A stretch of 64,000 nucleotides of DNA from Bacillus fonticola (lineage in GTDB: Bacteria; Bacillota; Bacilli; Bacillales; JC228). This document shows positions 16,591-27,531 of the stretch, one piece after another. Positions within the stretch are counted from its first letter, which is position 1; each line of letters opens with the position of its first letter. The position numbers and the translations under genes are program-made. The DNA is taken from positions 1,023,501-1,087,500 of the forward strand of contig NZ_CP052135.1 in NCBI RefSeq assembly GCF_012955605.1, written 5' to 3'. The notes under the pieces are model-generated. The model ran no database searches, was not told where the DNA came from, and saw only the letters and a program-made list of their open reading frames with translations.

Positions 16591-17607
16591 ATGAGTGACA
16601 CGTTATTAGAAATAAACAACTTAAAAACTTCGTTCCGAATTAAAGATGATTATTATGCAGCCGTTGATGATGTCTCGCTAAAAGTGAACAAAAATGAAGT
16701 TTTAGCGATTGTTGGGGAGTCGGGCTGTGGGAAGAGTGCCCTTGCATTTTCCTTAATGGGACTGCATAGTCGCGCGAAAATTGAAGGGGATATTAGCTAT
16801 AAGGGTCAGAGTATTGCCAATGTTTCACCAAGTAAATTAAACAAGCTACGCGGAAACGATATGGCGATGATATTTCAGGATCCACTTACCGCGTTGAATC
16901 CTTTAATGAACATCGGTGACCAAATTGGCGAAGCGTTATTATTACACGATAAAAAACTTTCAAAAAATGCACGCAAGAAGAAAGTGATTGAGTTGCTCAA
17001 TAAAGTGGGAATTCCTCGCGCGGAGCATACTTTCCATCAATTTCCCCATGAGCTATCAGGTGGAATGAGGCAACGGGTTGTGATTGCGATGGCAATTTCC
17101 AATGATCCGGAAATACTGATCGCAGATGAACCAACCACCGCACTTGATGCAACTATTCAAGCACAAGTTCTCGATTTATTAAATGAATTAAAAGAGGATA
17201 TGAAGGCTGGAATTATTTTAATCACACATGATTTAGGTGTTGTGGCCGAGATGGCGGACAGAGTGGCAGTCATGTATGCAGGTCAAATAGTAGAGATTGC
17301 TGACGTTCATACTCTATTTGCAAGTCCGAAGCACCCGTATACAAGGTCGTTGTTGAATTCAGTCCCGAATTCAACGAAATCAAAAGCAAAGCTTCATGTG
17401 ATTGAAGGAATCGTTCCGTCATTACAAAAATTACCTCGAAAAGGATGCCGCTTTAGTGCGAGAGTACCTTGGATAGACGAATCAGTACATGAGGAAAACC
17501 CTCAGTTACATGAAATCAGTCCAGGTCACTTCGTGCGTTGTACTTGTTATGAACATTTTTACTTCCCTGATGAGAGCAAGGAGGATCAGCGTCATGTCGT
17601 TTCTTGA
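16591..17607 (+). CDS. appD: Peptide ABC transporter ATPase AppD
   Basis: This 338-residue ATPase of the oligopeptide transporter family has Walker A GESGCGKS, signature LSGGMRQR, Walker [12 protein letters not shown] and the C-terminal oligopeptide-transporter region with the Cys-rich CRFSARVP...RCTCYEHF segment typical of OppD/DppD. The start follows AGGGGG. It overlaps appF by 14 bases and begins the operon appD-F-B-C, with appA 3' of it. Confidence 0.93.
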   Translation: MSDTLLEINNLKTSFRIKDDYYAAVDDVSLKVNKNEVLAIVGESGCGKSALAFSLMGLHSRAKIEGDISYKGQSIANVSPSKLNKLRGNDMAMIFQDPLTALNPLMNIGDQIGEALLLHDKKLSKNARKKKVIELLNKVGIPRAEHTFHQFPHELSGGMRQRVVIAMAISNDPEILIADEPTTALDATIQAQVLDLLNELKEDMKAGIILITHDLGVVAEMADRVAVMYAGQIVEIADVHTLFASPKHPYTRSLLNSVPNSTKSKAKLHVIEGIVPSLQKLPRKGCRFSARVPWIDESVHEENPQLHEISPGHFVRCTCYEHFYFPDESKEDQRHVVS

Positions 17608-18526
17608 AGTTGAAAATTTAAAAGTTCATTTCCCAGTTAAGGGAGGAATATTCGGTCGAACTGTTGGTCATATCAAAGCAGTTGATGGCGTTTCATTTTC
17701 CCTTGAAAGAGGTTCGACATATGGTCTAGTTGGAGAATCGGGATCTGGTAAAACGACAACAGGGAGAGCGATTATCGGCTTGAATAACATTACATCAGGC
17801 AAGGTCATGTTTGACGGGCACGATATTACGAATATTCGTCGATCTAAATTGGATGTGCGCAAAGATGTACAAATGATTTTCCAGGACCCGTACTCTTCCT
17901 TAAATCCTAAAAAAAGAGTCATCGATATTATTGCTGAACCACTTCGTAACTACGAAAAGTTATCGAGAAAAGAAGAGAGAAAGCGCGTGCAGGAATTGTT
18001 GGAACTAGTCGGATTGAGTCCTGAGAGTATTTTGAAATATCCACATGAGTTTTCCGGTGGTCAGCGTCAGCGGATCGGCGTTGCCCGTGCCATTGCCTTA
18101 AAACCAAAACTCATAATTGCCGATGAACCCGTATCCGCACTTGACGTATCTGTTCAAGCGCAGGTTCTAAACTTTATGCAAGAAATACAGGATGAATTAG
18201 GACTCACTTATCTCTTCATTGGTCACGACCTTGGTGTCATTCGCCATATGTGTGACCATATAGGGATTATGTATAAAGGTCGATATGTCGAACAAGGGAC
18301 GACAGAAGAGATTTTTACCGATCCACAGCATATTTATACAAAACGTCTAGTCGCAGCAATTCCTGATATTGATCCGAAAAATCGCGATAAACAGTTACAA
18401 TTCCGAAAAGAAGTGAAAAAGGAATACGAGCAGTCGTATAACGATTACTTTGATGGTGAGGGCTTAGCTTATCAATTACAACCGGTATCTAAAACACACT
18501 TAGTAGCTTTGCCTGAGAAAGGTTGA
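17594..18526 (+). CDS. appF: Peptide ABC transporter ATPase AppF
   Basis: The ATG at 17594 (MSFLEVENLKVHFPVKGG) follows AAGGAGG, giving 310 residues; the longer frame from 17489 is a readthrough of appD sequence. Walker A GESGSGKTTTG, signature FSGGQRQR and Walker B LIIADEPVSALD are present. OppF-type proteins pair with OppD in the two-ATPase peptide transporters. Expression is coupled to appD by the overlap, and appB starts four bases after its stop. Confidence 0.93.
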   Translation: MSFLEVENLKVHFPVKGGIFGRTVGHIKAVDGVSFSLERGSTYGLVGESGSGKTTTGRAIIGLNNITSGKVMFDGHDITNIRRSKLDVRKDVQMIFQDPYSSLNPKKRVIDIIAEPLRNYEKLSRKEERKRVQELLELVGLSPESILKYPHEFSGGQRQRIGVARAIALKPKLIIADEPVSALDVSVQAQVLNFMQEIQDELGLTYLFIGHDLGVIRHMCDHIGIMYKGRYVEQGTTEEIFTDPQHIYTKRLVAAIPDIDPKNRDKQLQFRKEVKKEYEQSYNDYFDGEGLAYQLQPVSKTHLVALPEKG

Positions 18527-18530
18527 TAAT

Positions 18531-19493
18531 ATGTGGAAATTCTCTTTACGTCGAATCTTAATTATGATTCCTCAAATAATATTGTTAAGCATTCTAGTAT
18601 TTATGATGGCGAAAATGATGCCGGGAGACGCGCTGTCCGGAGCGATTGGTCCAGATATTGATCCAGCACAGGTTGAAGAAAGACGAGATAAGCTTGGATT
18701 GAATGACCCATGGTACGAACAGTATGGACGCTGGGCGATTAATGCCGTACAAGGTAAATTAGGAGAGTCGTTCCGTTTCAAAATGCCAGTAACCGAATTA
18801 ATTTCACAACGAATAGCGAATACGTTTTGGCTTTCATTAGCTACGCTATTTTTCACCTACTTGATCGCCATCCCGCTTGGCATTACGAGTGGGCGCTATA
18901 ACGACACGTGGGCTGATCGGTTCATTACAGGGTACACCTATGTAGGATTCGCAGCGCCATTGTTCATCTTTGCATTAGTGATGCTTTGGATCTTCGGTTT
19001 CCAATTAGGTTGGTTCCCAACAGGTGGAAGTGTGGAACCGGGGCTCACACCAGGTTCATTCGAGTATGTGATGAGCAAGATTTATAATTTATTGCTCCCA
19101 TCATTAGCGTTCGCGTTAATTACCGTCACGGGGACTGTACAGTATTTACGTAGCGAAATTATTGATACGAAACAAAGAGACTTTATCATTACCGCCAGAG
19201 CAAAAGGGGCCCCTGAATCTAGAGTGTATAATCGTCATATTTTACGAAATTCTCTACTCCCAATTGCTGCGTTTTTCGGCTATGAAATTACCGGGTTAAT
19301 CGGAGGAACGATCTTTATAGAACAAATCTTTAGTTATCCAGGAATGGGACAACTATTTTTAGAGTCCATTTCGTTACGTGACTATACTGTGGTCACTTCA
19401 ACCGTTCTATTATTCGGGATTGCTGCTATTTTAGGAGCGCTCATTTCCGATATTATATTAAGTCTCGTAGACCCGCGCATACGTATTAAATAG
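18531..19493 (+). CDS. appB: Peptide ABC transporter permease AppB
   Basis: The 320-residue membrane protein has an N-terminal helix (IPQIILLSILVFMMAKMMPGD), six predicted membrane segments in all, and the EAA-type coupling loop ITARAKGAPESRVYNRHILRN. It belongs to the OppB/DppB family. It starts 4 bases after appF with the ribosome site inside the appF end. Confidence 0.92.
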   Translation: MWKFSLRRILIMIPQIILLSILVFMMAKMMPGDALSGAIGPDIDPAQVEERRDKLGLNDPWYEQYGRWAINAVQGKLGESFRFKMPVTELISQRIANTFWLSLATLFFTYLIAIPLGITSGRYNDTWADRFITGYTYVGFAAPLFIFALVMLWIFGFQLGWFPTGGSVEPGLTPGSFEYVMSKIYNLLLPSLAFALITVTGTVQYLRSEIIDTKQRDFIITARAKGAPESRVYNRHILRNSLLPIAAFFGYEITGLIGGTIFIEQIFSYPGMGQLFLESISLRDYTVVTSTVLLFGIAAILGALISDIILSLVDPRIRIK

Positions 19494-19522
19494 TAACTCT
19501 GTAGACTTTGAGGTGATTTGAA

Positions 19523-20437
19523 ATGGAACCAAGTAAAGCAAATGTAAGTGTGACCGAAAAGACGCACGAGCCGATAAAAAGTCCATCTGGCTTTAGCATC
19601 CTCTGGCGAGAAATTGTCAGAGATAAGGTAGCTTTAATATCGCTCATTTTTCTCGTATTAATTATTGTATTCGTATATGGGGTATCCTTATTTTTATCAC
19701 AGGAAGAGATTGTTACAGTAGATCTGTTTGCGATTAACGAACCACCTTCTGAAGAATTTCTATTAGGTACTGATTACGGTGGACGTGATATTTTTGGACA
19801 ACTCATTATCGGCACACGGAACTCACTATCTATTGGGTTACTGGTCACAGTCATGACCGGAGCCATCGGAATTATATTTGGTTTGGTAGCCGGTTACTAC
19901 GGCGGTACTGTTGACAATATTATGATGCGTATTCTTGACTTTTTCATGATATTACCATTTTTAATGTTGATCATCGTGTTTGTAGCAATTGTTCCGAAAT
20001 ATAGTGTGGTCACATTCTCGCTCATGATGACGGCATTTTTATGGATGGGAATTGCCAGATTAATAAGGTCCAAAGCGTTACAAGAAAAAGAACTTGACTA
20101 TGCACAAGCTTCTAAAACATTAGGGTCGTCTAATTTTAAAATTATGTTTACACAAGTTTTGCCGAATATCAGTTCGTTAATCATTGTTACGATGACATTG
20201 AACTTAGCTGGAAACATCGGGATAGAATCTGGCCTATCTTTCCTAGGTTTTGGTTTCCCTGAAAGTACGCCGAGTCTTGGAACTCTCATTAGCTATGCGA
20301 CAAACCCAACCACACTTGAGTATAGATGGTGGATTTGGGTGCCGGCATCCGTCTTAATTTTGCTGTTGATGTTAAGTGTAAACAATGTCGGTCAAGCATT
20401 AAAACGAGCGACTGACGCTAGACAAAGAAGAGGGTAA
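19523..20437 (+). CDS. appC: Peptide ABC transporter permease AppC
   Basis: This 304-residue OppC/DppC-type permease has an N-terminal cytoplasmic segment, a first membrane helix at about residues 30-55, the GTDYGGRDIFGQLIIGTR region, and an EAA loop (QASKTLGSSNFKIMFTQVLPN). It pairs with AppB to form the translocation channel. The ATG follows TGAGGTG. Confidence 0.92.
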   Translation: MEPSKANVSVTEKTHEPIKSPSGFSILWREIVRDKVALISLIFLVLIIVFVYGVSLFLSQEEIVTVDLFAINEPPSEEFLLGTDYGGRDIFGQLIIGTRNSLSIGLLVTVMTGAIGIIFGLVAGYYGGTVDNIMMRILDFFMILPFLMLIIVFVAIVPKYSVVTFSLMMTAFLWMGIARLIRSKALQEKELDYAQASKTLGSSNFKIMFTQVLPNISSLIIVTMTLNLAGNIGIESGLSFLGFGFPESTPSLGTLISYATNPTTLEYRWWIWVPASVLILLLMLSVNNVGQALKRATDARQRRG

Positions 20438-20709
20438 TTTACACAGGAGTTGAACAATTTTAAGGAGGTGATGTGTGAGGGCGAGTGCTAGTAAAGCTTT
20501 TGGTGCATGGTCACAGTAAAACACACTGACCCTTAACGACCCAATCTAGCTTTTTGGAATCTCGCAAACACGTTGCGCGCAAGATCATCAACTTCGTTAC
20601 TTACATCATGATTACTTTTAAATTTTGATGTTGAGTATATATTTCGTCAGCCAACTAGTTAATGTGGCAAACGAAATGCTGTAGTGCATAAAAAAAGGAG
20701 GGTTAAAGA
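20438..20709. other. 272-bp gap between appC and appA with a strong ribosome site and mini-ORF
   Basis: AAGGAGGTG at 20462-20470 is an almost ideal ribosome site but precedes only short frames: six codons from ATG 20471, or 14 codons from GTG 20475 to TAA 20519. No clear terminator is seen. The remaining 190 bases lead to the appA ribosome site AAAAAAAGGAGGG. A leader peptide or translation-coupled control of appA is possible. Confidence 0.4.
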
Positions 20710-22563
20710 ATGAAAAAGAATGCTTTTAAAAAGTGGCTATTCGCGTTAATGCTCGTATTAGTGCTTGCGCTCGTATCAGCATGTAGCAGTGAATCAGCAG
20801 AAGAGGACCCAGGTGAAGATCCAGGAACAGAAGATCCGGGTAGCACAGAAGGAGATGACGCTGCGGAAGAAGATGATGATCTTTATTCCATCGAAGATTT
20901 CTCCACTGATGCTTCGAATACTGGCGAACCCATTGACGGTGGAGAAATCACTTATGGTTTAGTTTCTGACACTGCGTTTGAGGGAACGCTGAGTCCGATC
21001 TTCTATGATGGAACCCCAGACGGAGAGATCCTCGGCTGGTTTGATGAATCATTAGTAACTTTTGATTCAAACTATACATTTACACAAGACGGTGCTGCAA
21101 CGTTTGATGTAAGTGAAGATGGGCGTACATTCACATTTAAAATCCGTGATAATGTAAACTGGTCTGATGGTGAGCCTGTCAAAGCAGAGGACTTAGCGTT
21201 CGCTTATGAAGTCATCGGGGACCCTGAATATGACGGTTCACGTTATGGTTCCGACTTCACAAACGTTGAAGGTATGGTTGAATACAACAGCGGGGAAGCG
21301 GATTCAATTTCAGGGATTGAAGTAGTCGATGAAAAAACGTTAAAAATTACGTTTATTCAATCAACTCCTTCCTTATTAACGGGTGGTATTTGGACTTCCC
21401 CAATGCCGAAGCATATTTTTGAAAGCATTCCAGTTGCAGAGATGTCTGCTTCACCAGCAGTGCGTGAAAACCCAATCGGTTTCGGTCCGTACGTAGTGGA
21501 AAGCATTGTACCTGGTGAGTCTGTCGTGTTAACGAAGAATGAAGACTACTGGCGCGGCGAACCAAATCTTGATCAAGTAACGGTAAAAGTAATTAATCCA
21601 AACGTTGTCGTTCAAGAATTAGAATCTGGTGGAGTTGATTTAGTAAGTGACTTCCCTGTCGATCAGTATCCAGAAAATGCGGATATGTCAAACGTTGAAT
21701 TTTTAGGGATGGTTGACCTTGCGTATACGTATATCGGTTTCAAGCTAGGTACTTGGGATGCTGAAAACGCTGTCGTGAAACCGAACCCAGATGCTAAAAT
21801 GGCCAATAAGAGCTTACGTCAAGCGATGTGGTCTGCGGTCGATAACGATGCCGTTGGAAAACGATTCTACAATGGACTACGTTGGAATGCGACAACTTTA
21901 ATTCCGCCGTCACATCCAGCTTACAATGATGAAACAAATCCAGGTCGCCCGTACGATCCTGAAGCAGCAAAAGCGCTTCTCGATGAAGCCGGCTATGTGG
22001 ATACAGATGGCGATGGATTCCGTGAAGATCCAGATGGTGAGCAATTAGTAATTAACTTTGCGTCCATGTCAGGTGGAGACACAGCAGAACCATTAGCTCA
22101 GTACTACATCCAAGCATGGGAAGCCGTCGGGCTAAAAGTTGAGCTATTAGATGGTCGTTTACTTGAATTTAACACGTTTTATGATCGTGTAGGTAACGGT
22201 GGTAACGATGACCCTGCAGTTGATATTTATCAAGGTGCATGGAGTGTAGGTTACGACGTGAACCCTCAAGGACTATATGGTCGCGATGCTATGTTTAACT
22301 TCTCTCGTTATGCGAGTGAAGAAAACGACCGTTTGTTAGCGGAAGGTGTTTCTGCAGAAGCATTTGACCCAGAATACCGTCAAGAAGTGTACAACGAATG
22401 GCAAGCCTTAATGGTTGAAGAAGTACCTGTATTCCCAACACTTTGGCGTTCAAGTTTACAACCGGTCAATGAGCGTATAGTAAACTATTCAATGGCAGTT
22501 GGATCAGATATTTATCTTTATGAGCTTGGTGTAACACAAGAAGAACCAGTTGTACCAGAATAG
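20710..22563 (+). CDS. appA: Peptide-binding lipoprotein AppA (SBP_bac_5)
   Basis: The 617-residue lipoprotein has a signal peptide and lipobox LVSAC (Cys25), a linker of about 45 residues made almost only of Glu, Asp, Gly, Pro and Thr, then a family 5 extracellular peptide-binding domain (LREDNVNWSDGEPVKAEDLAF-type segment near residue 140). It supplies the App transporter with peptide. In B. subtilis appA lies between appF and appB; here it is last and 272 bases away. The very acidic linker suits a salty or alkaline exterior, by inference. Confidence 0.92.
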   Translation: MKKNAFKKWLFALMLVLVLALVSACSSESAEEDPGEDPGTEDPGSTEGDDAAEEDDDLYSIEDFSTDASNTGEPIDGGEITYGLVSDTAFEGTLSPIFYDGTPDGEILGWFDESLVTFDSNYTFTQDGAATFDVSEDGRTFTFKIRDNVNWSDGEPVKAEDLAFAYEVIGDPEYDGSRYGSDFTNVEGMVEYNSGEADSISGIEVVDEKTLKITFIQSTPSLLTGGIWTSPMPKHIFESIPVAEMSASPAVRENPIGFGPYVVESIVPGESVVLTKNEDYWRGEPNLDQVTVKVINPNVVVQELESGGVDLVSDFPVDQYPENADMSNVEFLGMVDLAYTYIGFKLGTWDAENAVVKPNPDAKMANKSLRQAMWSAVDNDAVGKRFYNGLRWNATTLIPPSHPAYNDETNPGRPYDPEAAKALLDEAGYVDTDGDGFREDPDGEQLVINFASMSGGDTAEPLAQYYIQAWEAVGLKVELLDGRLLEFNTFYDRVGNGGNDDPAVDIYQGAWSVGYDVNPQGLYGRDAMFNFSRYASEENDRLLAEGVSAEAFDPEYRQEVYNEWQALMVEEVPVFPTLWRSSLQPVNERIVNYSMAVGSDIYLYELGVTQEEPVVPE

Positions 22564-22573
22564 TCGTTTGAGA

Positions 22574-22605
22574 AGAAGAAGCCCGCATTTTGGGCTTCTT
22601 TTTTT
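22574..22605 (+). terminator. Terminator after appA
   Basis: AGAAGCCC pairs with GGGCTTCT around CGCATTTT and is followed by seven T residues. Confidence 0.9.
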
Positions 22606-22821
22606 GGGGTTGTGTAATGGGTAGAACATTCAATTTTTGTTCTGAGTCAGTACGAAGTGTGTCTGTTACCGATTGGTTTGTCCATCACTTGGTTCCCCGT
22701 CTTCCGTGGATACAAGTGAATTGAAATCGCTAATCTTGTTCAAATCGTTATGAGTAAGGAATAATTTGCCTGCCTCGTGTCCATACTGTGGACAAACAGT
22801 TATGAAGCGAGGGGTCAGTGA

Positions 22822-23568
22822 ATGTTGTATCTTCATGACGTATGGGTCAATTGGTTTGAAGGAGAAGAGAATGGGTACAATGTGTGCCATTTTCATGAGT
22901 GGCGAAAGGACGATCAAGTCGAGTTATTAGATCAAGTTCCGCTACTAAAAGTGTCTCCAGCGTTTTTTTCCTACATAGAAAATGATTTAATGGAGCTGCC
23001 GCAGTCGTTATTGGATGCTATTTATCAAAAGGCGTATTTACGGAAAAATCATGAACGTATTCAAATGGACTTTTGCTTTGTCGTATCTGATGGAATCGGA
23101 ATTCTGGCAGTAGATACGATTGGGTATAAAGTACCGATTCGGAAAAGTCGTCTTATTCCAAGACAAGAGCAGCTCGTATACGATATGTTGGAAAACCAGG
23201 ATGCAAAGTGGACCGAATACCCCATACGTAATCAAACAAAAGAGCATCACATTTTGTCACCTTCTCCAGAAAGTATGAAGGGGCTTACTCGAAAAGAAAG
23301 ACAGTTAAAACAATTATTGTTTATGGCCCTTGACCAATTGCACAACACAGAAAATGTCGCTGAGGTGAGGTATTGGTTGACTGAGTGGTTCCCTGATGAG
23401 TATATGACAATTCAGGATATGAACTTTGCGCGTGCATGGGAGAGGCTGTTTCAAGAAGCATGCTCTGGATGGTCAGACAAACACGTGCACCTGTGCGAAA
23501 CGATGATTAAAGGGCAACCATTTTTTGAGAAGTTGTGGGAAATGGAGCACGGTTCGAGGGTAAATTAA
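22822..23568 (+). CDS. yjbA: YjbA family protein (DUF3603)
   Basis: This 248-residue protein starts [20 protein letters not shown] and fits the YjbA/DUF3603 family (HFHEWRKDD near residue 30, [19 protein letters not shown] near residue 155). It sits between the app operon and trpS exactly as yjbA in B. subtilis. The ATG has GAGGGGT upstream. There is no membrane or catalytic motif and the function is unknown. Confidence 0.88.
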   Translation: MLYLHDVWVNWFEGEENGYNVCHFHEWRKDDQVELLDQVPLLKVSPAFFSYIENDLMELPQSLLDAIYQKAYLRKNHERIQMDFCFVVSDGIGILAVDTIGYKVPIRKSRLIPRQEQLVYDMLENQDAKWTEYPIRNQTKEHHILSPSPESMKGLTRKERQLKQLLFMALDQLHNTENVAEVRYWLTEWFPDEYMTIQDMNFARAWERLFQEACSGWSDKHVHLCETMIKGQPFFEKLWEMEHGSRVN

Positions 23569-23601
23569 AAGAGCGCTTCCCTGCATGGGGAGCGATTTTT
23601 T
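23567..23601 (+). terminator. Terminator after yjbA
   Basis: GAGCGCTTCCC and GGGGAGCGATTTTTT form a short stem with a T run, directly at the yjbA stop. Confidence 0.75.
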
Positions 23602-23729
23602 AATGAGAGGGTTTCTACGGATTCGATATTATGTAAAGAAAAACAAGTAGAAGAAAGGCGGTTCACTTTAAAGATGAACAACCTTTCCTTTTTGTTATGA
23701 GTAAGATGTTTTGCGAATAAAGTTGGCCA

Positions 23730-25032
<1,303 letters not shown>

Positions 25033-25062
25033 ATTATACGAAAATTGACACAAACAAATCAA
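25033..25062 (-). promoter_or_regulatory. Promoter of the trpS T-box leader
   Basis: On the minus strand TTGATT (25062-25057) and TATAAT (25038-25033) are separated by 18 bases. The -35 overlaps the stop codon of the DUF3899 gene (25061-25059). Confidence 0.65.
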
Positions 25063-25400
25063 GTATTGTAATAAAAGAACAGCGAAACTAGAGAGACGAG
25101 CGCGAATAATCCTGCCTGAATAAGCAAACCTTTATAAGGAACGTTCAATGTTTCGCTCGGTGCACGCAGTGGTTCAGTATCACCAACCACTTTCTTGGGC
25201 ATCACTTTTCGAAATGAGCTTGCCAAAGTGTCAAAAAACCCACCTTTCACAACAAACACGAGGAGCCCTAACAAAAGATATACTAATGCAGCTAAAAAAG
25301 TTACATCTATGTACCGCGTTAAAGTAAATACTTGATCTAAAATGAGTAATATTAGTACAATAATTATGTTTGTTGTTACAAAGGTTAAAAGGTGTCGCAA
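25059..25400 (-). CDS. DUF3899 membrane protein
   Basis: The 113-residue protein has three hydrophobic segments (about residues 5-25, 30-52 and 90-110) and a loop KVMPKKVVGDTEPLRAPSETLN. It fits the DUF3899 family of short membrane proteins in Bacillus. The ATG at 25400 is preceded by GGAGGAATTTC. It ends within the trpS promoter. The function is unknown. Confidence 0.8.
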   Translation of the reverse strand: MRHLLTFVTTNIIIVLILLILDQVFTLTRYIDVTFLAALVYLLLGLLVFVVKGGFFDTLASSFRKVMPKKVVGDTEPLRAPSETLNVPYKGLLIQAGLFALVSLVSLFFYYNT

Positions 25401-25714
25401 AGAAATTCCTCCGTGTGTTCAATTTTCTGTCACTTGTATATTTATACTAGCATAATATTTGGACTTCTGGTAGGATTGTAACGGTAACGCAAACATTTGA
25501 ACATACCCGATAAAATACTATATTCAGAAAAGTAATTGCAGATTTTGTCGGATCGTGTCATAATGATTCTTGCAACGTTATTATACAAGATTACATGTGT
25601 GTTTTTTGATTATTTATTGTAAATAGTCAGTAAAAACAAAAATATTTACACTTATTTCGTATTCTGTATAATAACCTTTGAAAGTCTAAAAGAAAAAAGG
25701 GAGGTCTTTGACAA
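25401..25714. other. AT-rich intergenic region with oppA promoters
   Basis: This 314-base, AT-rich stretch separates the divergent DUF3899 and oppA genes. Two sigma-A-like promoters face oppA: TTGCAG-17-CATAAT (25536-25564) and TTTACA-16-TATAAT (25645-25672). No gene is supported. Confidence 0.6.
25645..25672 (+). promoter_or_regulatory. Promoter proximal to oppA
   Basis: TTTACA and a consensus TATAAT are separated by 16 bases, about 25 bases upstream of the AAGGGAGG ribosome site of oppA. Confidence 0.75.
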
Positions 25715-27391
25715 GTGAAGAAGTCAAAATTTTTACTACTGTTAGCCCTTTCATTAGTGCTCAGTGCATTTCTTGCTGGCTGCTACGGCGGTGAAGAAGA
25801 AAGCGGCGGAGCTACTGATGGTAGTGGGGATGACGGTGGAACTGAAGAAACTAAAGTAACACTTACTGAATCTGCGGAAGCACCTGGACTGGATACTGCA
25901 CTTGAAGCAGATACGGTTTCCTTCTCCATTATGAACAACGTATTTGAAGGTCTATACCGTATTAGTGAAGATAATGAACCAGTCCCAGCGATGGCTGAAA
26001 GTGTTGACATCTCTGAAGATGAAATGACGTACACGTTCACACTTCGTGAAGGCGTTACATGGTCAAACGGAGAAGCAGTTACTGCAAACGATTTCGTTTA
26101 CGCATGGCGAAAAGCTCTAGACCCTGCACTTGAAAATGACGCACAATATGGTGTTTACATGTTAGGTGGCGTTATTAAAAACGCTACTGAAGTAAATGCT
26201 GGAGAAGTTGGACTTGAAGAATTGGGAGTTACCGCACCAGATGACAAAACGTTAGTTGTTGAGCTCGTAAAGCCGACTCCTTACTTCTTGTATGTAACAG
26301 CTTTCCCAACTTTGTTCCCACAAAACAAAGCGTATAACGAAGAAGTTGGCACTGATTATGCAACAAACGCAGGTAGCATGATCTATAACGGACCATATGT
26401 TCTTGATACATGGAAAGGCCCAACTGGACAGGAATGGGTTTACACGAAGAACGAAGATTATTGGGATGCAGAAAATGTAGATGTTGAAGAAATTGAAGTT
26501 CGTGTTGTAAAAGAAGCAAGTACTGCTGCAAACCTTTGGGATGCTGGGGATGTTGATCTCATTACCTTAACTGGTAACAACGCTGATCTTTATGCGGATG
26601 CACCAGAAAAAATCATCTATGAAGAAGCAACAGTATTTTGGTTGAAGTTAAATCAACAAGACCCTGCACTACAAAATGTAAACATCCGTAAAGCATTGAA
26701 TATGGCGATTAATAAAGAAGCGATGGTTAACGACATCATTAAAGATGGTTCAGTTGCTGCTAACTACTTTATCCCGTCTAACTTTGTAACAAACCCTGAA
26801 ACAGGGGAAGATTTCCGTGAAGCATACGGTGATTTCTATGAGTACGATCCTGAACAAGCAGCTGAGTTGTTTGCAACAGGACTTGAAGAATTAGGTCAAG
26901 ATGCAATCACACTCGAAATTCTTGGTGGAGACACAGAGAATGCGAAAAACATTGACCAATTCATTCAAGCACAGCTGGAATCTAACTTGGAAGGTCTTAC
27001 AGTTGACCTCGCACCAGTAACATTCAAAACACGTCTTGACAGAGACCTTGCACTTGATTACCAAATGCAAAATGCAGGCTGGGGAGCTGACTTCCTAGAT
27101 GCGAAATCATTTGCAAACCTTTGGATTACTGACGGATCTAACAACAGCATGGCGTATTCAAGTGAAAAGTATGACGCTCTAATTGAACAAGCGTCAAATG
27201 AGTTTGCTACTGATCCTGTAAAACGTTTTGAAGCGTTCCAAGAAGCTGAACGTGTATTCATGGAAGAGGATGCAGCGATTGTACCTCTTTACCAACGTTC
27301 AACATCTTACCTTATTAGAGAAAATATCGAAGGACTTGTACCACATCCAGCTGGAGCGCAGTGGGATTACAAATACATGTCTCTTAACTAA
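25715..27391 (+). CDS. oppA: Oligopeptide-binding lipoprotein OppA
   Basis: The 558-residue lipoprotein starts at GTG with AAGGGAGG ten bases upstream. Its signal peptide ends in lipobox FLAGC (Cys23), followed by a linker rich in Gly, Ser, Asp and Glu, and then a family 5 peptide-binding domain (EGVTWSNGEAVTANDFVYAW near residue 115). OppA captures peptides, including competence and sporulation signalling peptides in B. subtilis. An attenuator-like hairpin separates it from oppB, which can give more OppA than membrane components. Confidence 0.95.
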   Translation: MKKSKFLLLLALSLVLSAFLAGCYGGEEESGGATDGSGDDGGTEETKVTLTESAEAPGLDTALEADTVSFSIMNNVFEGLYRISEDNEPVPAMAESVDISEDEMTYTFTLREGVTWSNGEAVTANDFVYAWRKALDPALENDAQYGVYMLGGVIKNATEVNAGEVGLEELGVTAPDDKTLVVELVKPTPYFLYVTAFPTLFPQNKAYNEEVGTDYATNAGSMIYNGPYVLDTWKGPTGQEWVYTKNEDYWDAENVDVEEIEVRVVKEASTAANLWDAGDVDLITLTGNNADLYADAPEKIIYEEATVFWLKLNQQDPALQNVNIRKALNMAINKEAMVNDIIKDGSVAANYFIPSNFVTNPETGEDFREAYGDFYEYDPEQAAELFATGLEELGQDAITLEILGGDTENAKNIDQFIQAQLESNLEGLTVDLAPVTFKTRLDRDLALDYQMQNAGWGADFLDAKSFANLWITDGSNNSMAYSSEKYDALIEQASNEFATDPVKRFEAFQEAERVFMEEDAAIVPLYQRSTSYLIRENIEGLVPHPAGAQWDYKYMSLN

Positions 27392-27430
27392 CTAACTAAC
27401 TAACACAAGGTTAACTGAACGTGGCGAAAG

Positions 27431-27463
27431 GAGAGAGTACCGTGTAATTACGGGCTCTCTTTT
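27431..27463 (+). terminator. Attenuator-like hairpin between oppA and oppB
   Basis: GAGAGAGTACCGT pairs with ACGGGCTCTCTTTT. It lies about 70 bases upstream of oppB and is expected to reduce readthrough from the abundant oppA message. Confidence 0.8.
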
Positions 27464-27531
27464 CCCTTGTATAGAAATTGTCGAACAATGTTGAAAATTA
27501 GATTGAATGCAAATAATGGGAGGTGTGAGAG

